IMG/VR virus record: IMGVR_UViG_3300048694_000377
Span: 1 to 62,876 of that record
Length of the DNA stretch: 62,876 bases
Strand: one strand, 5' to 3'
Origin: a virus
The translations under genes and the position numbers were made by a program. Every line of letters starts with the position of its first letter. Position 1 is the stretch's first letter. The notes under the pieces were generated by a model. That model was not told the DNA's origin and ran no database searches. It saw nothing but the letters and a program-made list of their open reading frames with translations. This document shows, one piece after another, positions 28,285 through 37,300 of this stretch.

Positions 28285-31131
28285 ATGACAAGAACAGATT
28301 TTTTGTCGGCAGTACTATCCCCAAATGGATGGTATTGTGTCGTCGGTCTCAAAAAGACCGGCCTCCCCAAGCAAGTGTTTGTGCAGGGGTTGGACGAAGT
28401 TGATGGGGTGGTAAGCGACTTACTTGCAAAACACTTTGATGTGTACTTTGCTTGTGCAAAATACGAGACCGACAAGTCTCGAACGACCGACAATGTGAAG
28501 TCGGTTAAATCTTTTTGGTTGGATATTGATTGTGGTGAGGGTAAGCCCTATGCTACGCAAGGCGATGGGCTCGCGGCGCTTAAAACGTTTTGCGATGCGG
28601 TCGGCCTCCCCAAACCATGCGTGATTAACTCTGGCAGAGGCGTGCATGTCTACTGGCCGTTGACTGCCGAGATCACAAAAGAACAGTGGAAACCCGTGGC
28701 GACACGGCTCAAGGCGCTCTGCGCTGAACATGAGTTTGAAGCTGACCCAGCGCGTACTGCGGATGTGGCGTCCATCATGCGCATGCCAGACACTTTCAAC
28801 CACAAGGGCAATCCACCTTTGGAAGTCAAAGTCATGGCGATGGGTAAGCCCGTCGACTACGAGACGTTAAAGTCCAAGCTTGGTGTGCTTGATGAGGTGC
28901 CGGACTACCTGCCGACTTACACAGATGACATGACTCGGGCCCTGATGGGCAACAAACAACACCGATTCAGCATCATCGTGGACAAGAACGCAAAGGGGCG
29001 GGGGTGTTTCCAACTCACCAAAGCCATAGCCGAGCAAGCCACGATTGAAGAGCCGCGTTGGCGTGCTGCGCTTTCAATTGCAGCGCATTGTGTTGACGCC
29101 GACTCAGCCATTCACGACATATCCAAAGACCATCCGGACTACGACGCCACATCAACTGCTGAAAAAGCACACAAGATCAAAGGTCCCTACACCTGCGAGA
29201 AGTGGGAGGGGCTTAACCCAAGCGGGTGCGACAACTGTATTCACAAAGGCAAGATCACTTCCCCAATCGTTCTTGGCGGGGAGATTGCCATTGCAACTGA
29301 AGCCGATAACACCATTCAGTACACGGCGCCAGCCGCCGCCGCGCCGACCACATACAAAGTTCCTGAGTATCCGTTTCCCTACTTTCGTGGCAAGAACGGC
29401 GGCGTCTACCGTAAGAACGACGACGAAGACGATCCAGACCCAGTGATGATTTACGAGCACGACCTCTATGTGGTCAAGCGGCTCAAAGACCCACAGGCTG
29501 GTGAAGTGATTTGGATGCGCCTGCATACACCTCGGGATGGCGTCAAAGAGTTTGCTTTGCCAGCAGTTGAATTGCTGACAAGCGATAAGTTGCGAGAGCG
29601 TTTGGCTTGGTACGGCGTGATCGCATTAAAAAAGCAGATGGACGGCATCATGGCCTACATCGTTCGATTTGCAAAAGAGTTGCAGTACAAAGAAGGAGCA
29701 GAAATCATGCGTTCACAATTTGGGTGGACGGAAAAGGATAAGTCATTTATTGTCGGCGACACTGAGATTTGTGCCGACGGCGATAGATACAGCCCTCCGT
29801 CAAGCGGCACCAACCAACTGGCAGACTACTTTGCTCCTGTTGGCTCTTTGGAAGAGTGGCAGTCTGTCATCAATATTTATGACCGACATGGGTTTGAGCC
29901 CCATGCGTTTGGGTTTTTTACTGCGTTCGGCGCACCGCTGATGAAGCACTTGCACCTCAAAGGCGCCATCATCAACATGATTAACAATCAGTCTGGCACT
30001 GGCAAGACCACTGCGATCAAAGCCATGCACAGCGTTTATGGGCACCCCGAAGAGCTGATGCTCATTCAGCGAGACACAATGAACGTGCGTTTGCACCGCT
30101 TAGGAGTCATGAATAATCTTGGCCTCGGTTGCGATGAGATCACCAAAATGTCGTCGGACGACTTCTCTGATTTTGCCTATGCGGTGTCGCAAGGGCGGGG
30201 TCGAGGGCGCATGAAGTCAAACGAGAACGCTGAACGCCTGAACATGACCAAGTGGCAGACCATCTTGTTGTGTTCGTCAAATGCCTCGGCAGTGGAGAAA
30301 TTGCAGTCATTGAAGTCAACACCAGACGGCGAACTGATGCGCTTAATTGAATACGAAATCCCTGAGACCAAGCTGCTGACCAAGGCTGAAGCCGATAATA
30401 TTTATCCTAAACTCTATACGAATTATGGGCATGCGGGACGCATTTACATACGAGACTTGGTATCAAATCTTGAAGAGCGCATTGCAGAAGTCAAAGAAGT
30501 GCAGCGCATCATCGATCAGAAGATTGGGTTTACTAATAGGGAAAGATTTTGGTCAGGCGTTGCGGCTTGCAATATTGCCGGTGCTTTATTTGCCAAGCGC
30601 CTTGGGCTGTTCGATATCGACGTTGGGCGTGTGTTCAAGTGGATGCTCAAAGAGTTTTCGCAGATGCGCCAAGAGATCAAACCCCCTGCATCGACCCATG
30701 CCAGCGTTGTTGGAGAATTTTGGAACGAACATCGCCGCAATACCTTGATCATCAATGCCGAAGTTGACAAGCGCACGGGTGTCGAGATGCTGCCAATTTT
30801 GGAACCGCAAGGTGAGCTGATCATCCGCATGGAGCCAGACTCGCAACGGCTCTACATCATTGCAAAGAAGTTGCGCAACTGGTGCGCCGCCCATCAGATT
30901 ACCATCAAAGATGTTTTAAATTCGCTCACAGCCGACGGCGTCTACATGGGCGTTGTCAAGAAGCGCATGGCCAAGGGTACCAAGCTGACAAGTGTTCCAG
31001 CCGTGGACACCTTCATGTTTGATTGTTCTAAAGGAGACTTCATCGACCCCGACCTCATAGCAGCCGCCGTGAAAAATGAAGGTGAAGACGCAGAAGAAGC
31101 CGAGGTTGCCAGTGAAGGTGAACGGGCTTGA
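28285..31131 (+). CDS. Primase-helicase (PrimPol plus superfamily 3-like ATPase)
   Basis: 948 residues. The N-terminal archaeo-eukaryotic primase-like domain has the catalytic DID (D80, D82), SGRGVHVYW with H121, and the third acidic D160 in RTADVAS. A zinc-like cluster follows: C304, C315, C318, H320. The C-terminal ATPase has Walker A QSGTGKTT (569-576), then GCDEITKM as a Walker B-like motif and a sensor stretch ILLCSSN. The layout matches DUF927/PrimPol-helicase fusions of phages and plasmids. It should prime and unwind DNA for the family A polymerase. The ATG at 28285 follows AGAGGCGG. Confidence 0.9.
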   Translation: MTRTDFLSAVLSPNGWYCVVGLKKTGLPKQVFVQGLDEVDGVVSDLLAKHFDVYFACAKYETDKSRTTDNVKSVKSFWLDIDCGEGKPYATQGDGLAALKTFCDAVGLPKPCVINSGRGVHVYWPLTAEITKEQWKPVATRLKALCAEHEFEADPARTADVASIMRMPDTFNHKGNPPLEVKVMAMGKPVDYETLKSKLGVLDEVPDYLPTYTDDMTRALMGNKQHRFSIIVDKNAKGRGCFQLTKAIAEQATIEEPRWRAALSIAAHCVDADSAIHDISKDHPDYDATSTAEKAHKIKGPYTCEKWEGLNPSGCDNCIHKGKITSPIVLGGEIAIATEADNTIQYTAPAAAAPTTYKVPEYPFPYFRGKNGGVYRKNDDEDDPDPVMIYEHDLYVVKRLKDPQAGEVIWMRLHTPRDGVKEFALPAVELLTSDKLRERLAWYGVIALKKQMDGIMAYIVRFAKELQYKEGAEIMRSQFGWTEKDKSFIVGDTEICADGDRYSPPSSGTNQLADYFAPVGSLEEWQSVINIYDRHGFEPHAFGFFTAFGAPLMKHLHLKGAIINMINNQSGTGKTTAIKAMHSVYGHPEELMLIQRDTMNVRLHRLGVMNNLGLGCDEITKMSSDDFSDFAYAVSQGRGRGRMKSNENAERLNMTKWQTILLCSSNASAVEKLQSLKSTPDGELMRLIEYEIPETKLLTKAEADNIYPKLYTNYGHAGRIYIRDLVSNLEERIAEVKEVQRIIDQKIGFTNRERFWSGVAACNIAGALFAKRLGLFDIDVGRVFKWMLKEFSQMRQEIKPPASTHASVVGEFWNEHRRNTLIINAEVDKRTGVEMLPILEPQGELIIRMEPDSQRLYIIAKKLRNWCAAHQITIKDVLNSLTADGVYMGVVKKRMAKGTKLTSVPAVDTFMFDCSKGDFIDPDLIAAAVKNEGEDAEEAEVASEGERA

Positions 31132-31309
31132 GTACCGGATTAACTGGAGAAAGTTCCGTGTGGGCTGGTCGTTCTTCGTGCCATGCCTGCATTTGGAGGA
31201 GAGCAAAGAAACCATCGCATCCGTGACTAAGCGCCTTGGCTACAAAGTCATCATCAAACCTGTTATTGAGGAAGGCATCAAAGGACTGCGGGTTTGGCGA
31301 GTGAAATAA
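31076..31309 (+). CDS. 77-residue protein closing the early operon
   Basis: The ATG at 31076 overlaps the end of the primase-helicase by 56 bp; a GTG at 31112 behind GAGG is an alternative start (65 residues). The core NGLEYRINWRKFRVGWSFFVP, then HLEESKETIASVTKRLGYKV and GIKGLRVWRVK, has a well-formed alpha/beta pattern typical of small phage proteins. It is followed by the operon terminator. Function unknown. Confidence 0.65.
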   Translation: MKVKTQKKPRLPVKVNGLEYRINWRKFRVGWSFFVPCLHLEESKETIASVTKRLGYKVIIKPVIEEGIKGLRVWRVK

Positions 31310-31321
31310 TACCCCCCTTGG

Positions 31322-31345
31322 CCCTGCTTCGGCGGGGTCTTTTTT
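31322..31345 (+). terminator. Terminator of early operon, facing late genes
   Basis: A CCCTGC/GCGGGG stem with a TTCG tetraloop and T-run TCTTTTTT. The last T bases overlap the stop codon of the convergent giant gene. Confidence 0.85.
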
Positions 31346-34300
31346 ATCTGTTGCCGTAGTAGAGCATTGGGCCGGTGCGACCGTACAATTTTTCGTCCAG
31401 CTTTGCGCCCATAGCTTCGGCTTGTGCTTTTGCTTCTGCACGGGCGTCAAACGACTTGTCGATAGCATCGCCGTCAATAGCGGCTTGCGGGTATTTAAGG
31501 GAAAACTCGTTGGCTTTTGCCAAGGCATCTGTGTAACTTGGCGTACCACGCTCCATCCACAGCCGGTTTAACAAAGTGTTACGACGGTCAAGGATTTTTT
31601 GCTGGTAGGTTTTGGCTTGGATAGCAGCTTTTTGCGCCAGCGCTAGTTTTTCCGGTTGCAATCCAATCGCTTGCATAGCCAAATTCCAAGTGGTGAATTC
31701 TTCTGGATACAAGCCACCGATGACTTCGCCGCTACGGGTTGTTGCGCCTTCAGTACCGAGTCTATATGCAGTCCCCGGTTTTGAAAACAGCGCGGGCGCA
31801 GCTTTCTCGTACGCTTTGAGGAATTGACCTTCACTCGCCAATTGCCAAGCGTCGGCCCAATTGAACCCAAGGCCAACGGACGGGCCAAGATTAGCAAACA
31901 CTTCTTGTTGAAACGATTCGCGGGCGTCTGGCGAATAACGACCTTCGCGCCACCACAAATTTTTCATATCCAAACTGACACGGTCTGCAAGAGACGTGCC
32001 GGTCAAAGCAGCAACAGGCCCCCGTGCAATAGCTAAGCCAAGTTGTTTACCCGCTTCTTCAGACTTGCCAGCCGCCATACCCATCTTGGTAAAGATCGCG
32101 GCCGCCGCTCCGCCAACGTCTTTCGCCATAAAGTTGTAGAACCAGTTCTCCCAATCAAAGAACTCGTCGTCGTCATCATCCGGAGCAAACATTTTGATCA
32201 ATGTGCCCAACATTGAGAAGAAGGGCTGAGCTGCGATACCACCAAAGAGGAATGTCATGCCCATAACGCCAGCCAAACGTTTCATACCTTCACGGTAAAT
32301 CTCTTTGCGGTACGCTTCGGCTTCGTCCAAACGTTGGTCAATTACAGTTTGCGACAACCCGTCCTTAATCATTTGCTGCCGAAACTGCTCAATCTCAGCT
32401 TTACGAAACGGAGCACCAACACTCAGATAGAAGTCTCTCAGTACGTTGTATGTAGCTGTGATGGCGTACTGTTTGAACTGTGTAATCAAGTTGACTGATG
32501 GCACCGTAAAGATACGACCCTTCATCTGACGGGTATAGTCACCAAGCGTCAAACCAGCAATATCGCGTGCTTCTTGAATGGCAAGCTCAAATGCTTCGTT
32601 TGAAGTGTACTTAGCTGGTTGCCCAGTGGTAGGGTCGCGTTGCACCACACCACGAATGTCTGTGCGGTCGGCTTTAGAAAACTTCTCATGTGCAAGTTCA
32701 AACGCAGTCAGCAGTGCAACTTCTCGGTTGAAACGTTCGCCCTGATGGAACAAGCCCGACATCACCTTTTTGATCGTATTGACTTTGCCAGTATAGAGGG
32801 CAGACGGCTGCTCACTCATGTCAAAAATGTCATTGGTCATGGAGATGTTGATATCTCCGTCGTCAATAAATCGGTCTGCGGCTCGCTTAAGCAATGGGTT
32901 TAGCGTAGCGCCTTCTACAAGAGAGGGGAAAGATACCTGCATAAAGTTGCCGGTTACCAGTGGCGCCAGCGAACGCTTAGGCATCGTAGCTGAATACAAA
33001 GCGGCGTTCTTGAGCATCAGCGCATTTGTTCTGGCATAACCATATCGAGCGCCAATTCGTGGCATTGTAAGTACGGCCATGCCGACAGTGTTCAACAACA
33101 CGCTTGCAGGCGCCGACAGCATGAAGTAGAACGTTGTGTTTGTAACCGCACCGACAGCGCGAGCGACAGGACTTGTGTCTTCTACGCCAAGAACGTTCTT
33201 TGTGCGGTTTTCCAACTCAAGCACATAATCACGATACACCGCTCCTTGCTGGGGAGTAATGAAATGATTAGCCTCCAAGTCGTCGATATAGCCCCGTGCA
33301 TTGTTGATGTTGTTGACGAATGGCTCGGCAAACTTAAAACGTGCTTGTTGATATGCGCTATGCACGGCGGTCTTGGAGAACACCCGCAGCATGTCTGCGC
33401 TTGCACCTTGAATAGCTTTGCGGTTGATAAACATCTTGCGCATGCTCTGTTCAGGCAGCAACAAATAGATCAATTGGTTAATGCTATCTTTGATTTCAGC
33501 CTTCAACCCCGGCACATCGGTAGCAGTCAGCCCATCTACAACTTTTTCCATGTCACGCAAAACTTGCGTGGTAGCAACATTCTTTGAGAACAATTCCGAG
33601 ATGCCATCGCCCATGCGCATGGTTTCAGCGGCGGCTTGCTGTTGTTTATTCCCAGCCAACAATTGGCGGCGACGCTTGTTAAACGCAAAATTCCGTGCAG
33701 TTGCGCTTTCAAAAGTATAGAACTCTTTAAAGTCGCCTTTACCAATTTGGAACCAGTGTTTGCCAAAACGACGCAACGGGAAGTAAGGTTTGACCAATTT
33801 ATCTGGGCCAAACTGTTCATTGATTTTGCGGATCATTTCTTGGCGCTCGGCCTTGGGCAACCCCAAGGCGCGTTGCTTCATCGTGCGGACCATCTCTTTG
33901 ACAGAGTCGGCGTAGAACTCACGCACTTCACGATAGAGCTGTTTGAACTCAGGCTTCAGAGCATTCCAAGCATTGTCAAGCGCATCAGGTGCAGCACCGG
34001 GTGCTGGACCCAAGTCTGGGTCACGAGAACGAATGGTCGCCTCAATCATGATGCGGCCCATCAAACCAGATTGTTTGGGGTTGTTGCTTTGTAGCTTAGA
34101 CCATTTTTGAACAATGTCTTCCGCAATTTTAATTTTCTTACCGCGATATGACACCATCTGCTCAACGATGTTAACGGCGCCTGTAATTTGCGGGAACTTG
34201 GTTCGAGTCAGGTCTTTGAGCTGGCGCAATTGCAGCACTGGCAAAACGACAGCACGGACTGCTGTGCCGCTGGCGTTCCACAAAGCACCGCTCAAGTCTT

Positions 34301-37300
34301 TTAAAGCCGAGCCCAAAGGCACGCGGCCTTTTACCGCATCGGACAGTTCATCTTGGATTGTCGTTTGCACCGACTCGGCGGTGCGCCAAGTGTCAGGCTT
34401 GCTGATTGGGCCGCGAACGCGCTTCCCCTTGGCAAACACCAAAGGCATAGCAGCTACACCTGCCGGACGTTGCGGAGACAACAACTCATTGATGGCAGAC
34501 ATAGAGGCACCGGCTAAATTGCCAAGGCCAAACATATCTGCCACTACCTGCAAAAACCGATTGAATAGCGAAGTCTTTCTGGGTGGGTATTGCACACCTT
34601 TGAGCTTGGCTTGGAACTTTGGGTTTGTCATCGCTTCGGCGACAAACTCAGATATGTTTCTAAACCCATACTCATCGGGCGACAGTTTGGTCTGCGCATA
34701 CGCATACATTGCAAGCAAATCTTTCTTAGCCTGAGCCTGCGCAGGGGTTAGAGCTACCTTTTCGGCAAGAATGTAATCCGTAGCAGCATGCACAATTTCA
34801 TGCAACACTGTGCGGTTGCTGGAGCCAAAGAAGTCGTCCGGTTTGATATTGATCGTATCAAGGGTCGGCGCAAAAAAGCCGCGTGCCGTCAGTCCCGGCA
34901 TGGACTTGTTGTAGGCAAGGCGCACTGCGCCAAGCTCAGTGTTCACTGGGCCAATGTTGATGCCCGACCCCGGTAGCCTACGCAACCCCTCAAACACTCG
35001 CTCAAGGTTCTCGGCCTTGTCGTAGTCTTTGAAGTGCTGCTCGTAGAACTTGGGAGCCTCACGGCTCAAGTATGCAAACAGCCGAAGTTGCTCTTGCGCA
35101 GAACGGTCATCTATTACTCTTTTAACCAGCGCACGTTGGTTGTTAAAAATAATGTTGGTTGGCAAATTCAGTTCGGCCAAACGTTTAGCCAACTCTGAAT
35201 AAAGACCTGACGTGGTGCGTGCAATTGCACGCAGGGCTCCGTTAACATCGTTGCGGTTGATAGCATCTACGATGTCTTGGTTCAGTCCTTTTACGCTTGC
35301 TGGAGCAGTGCTTCCAGTTGTTCGGGGGATTCCGCTTGTTGGGTTAACAGCACCAGCGGCTCGTAGAGCTTCATACCCTGTTGGTCCCCTTCCTGCCGGT
35401 AGAGGCCGTATTGTGTCCGGGTCGCGACTTGCAGCGCTTCCATCCGATGCTGAGGCGGAACCTTTTTCGTAGTCTCTAAGAGACTTTGCAGTGTTTGCAG
35501 TTGTTGAACGTCCATATGCTTCCCTCATTGCGGTGTATGTTGATTCGTGCCGAGTCAGCACATCCATGAGTGCATCACGGAAGTAGTCGGCAAGACCTTC
35601 GTCGGCAAAGTACTGGCGCACTTTTAGCATGTGCGCGTTGTGGCCTTCACCGTGGCCCATGTCTCCAGTATGGGCGATTTCGTGGGTCATAGTTTCCCAC
35701 AAATACTCTCGCACACCAAACAGTGTCTTGGCCCCGAAATCATAGAACGGATTAACCAACACGGCCTTGTATGGCACTTTAATATGTACGCCACCGTATT
35801 GTTTGTCGACCGATACACCCGCAAAGAACAAATTCTCAGGCTTCAATACATCGTAGCCATACATGCGGCTATCGGCTGCGGCTTCTTTCATTTCCACCAT
35901 CAGCGTGCCAAGTTCAGCAAAGAACTGCTCGGGATTGCCATACTCGCTACCAACCGCAAGTAAGTCAACATTGGTGTTGTTATGGAAGATTGGCAGCTTC
36001 GGGTCTTGCGACATTTGCGTGAGGAAGTCCTCCATTTTGGGGGCTTCTTTTTCCGCTTTGAAAGTGCCTTCTCTTTCTTTTTCTTGTTTTTTAGCAGTAT
36101 CGGCCAGCACTTTGCCAGTGTCTATTGCAACAACTTTAGTACCTTCAATTCGCACTTCTTTTGGCATTGGCGGCAATTCTTTACGCTCACCGGTGCCACG
36201 TTGGTCAAAAGCTTTGCGTAGCTTTTTGGAAGCATCAGCAATATCTTTGCCCGCCTCAACGCGAGGCATAGACACAATATTTTTGAAGTTTTCTTGCAAA
36301 TCTGCGGCTTCATTCCCGCGAGCAATTTTTGCAAGGTATTCTTGCAAAGCCTCGATATCGTTTTTTAACCGACCTTTAAATCGCTCGCGACTATTTTCAA
36401 ACGGATAGTCAGGGTGCTTTGCTTCAACATTAGGTTTGATGTTAACAATAATGTCGTACGGAATTTTTTCTTGTTGGTTTAGCTTGAAATCGGAATTGAA
36501 CTGATACACACCAGAAGAAAGCACTTGGTGTTTAATGCTCCAATTGCTGCCGGAATTACGTTCTTTGCTGAAATAAATGTCAGCGCTACCCCAGTCAAAA
36601 TTAACTTTGAACTGAATGTACTTGTCTGCGGGGAACTCAAGTCCAACTGGCAATGTGGTTACATCATCGCCAAACGAAGATTTTTTTATGGTTTCGACGG
36701 TTACCGGACCAATCAATGGCTGTTGCAACGCATCATAGAATTCAGGATTACCCGAAAAATAAATGTCTTTTTTATCGCCCGTTTTAGGATCAGTATAGTG
36801 TTCAGGAATCTTAACTGTAACAGTCGTGCCGTGCTCGCTTTTTGGCGCAGGTGATTTGACTATCTGAAAATTGCTTTTAGCGATATCTTGAGCCGAAGTA
36901 TCAACCCGTACCCGCACGCCATCTCGAACGGTATCAAGGATCAAACGTTCTGAGCCAAGCATAAACCCCATTTTGGCCAAACCCAAACCGCCGCTTCGTT
37001 GGTTTACAGGAACGTCAGATTTATCGGACCCTGCTACAGTGAAAAACGCGTTGCGAACAATCTCAGGTGTCATGCCCCGAGCGTTGTCAGTTACAGTAAT
37101 GGTACGGGCGTCGTCATCAATGGTAATGGTAATTTTGCCACTTTTATACAGCGGTGTAATTTTTTCACCAGCGCCGTTAACATTTGATACTGCACCCTTC
37201 ACAGCGTCAAATGCGTTTTGCAATAATTCTTTAACTGCAACATCGGCAACTGTACCAGCGTACATATTTGCACCGAGTAATTGGATCAAGCCGCCCATGT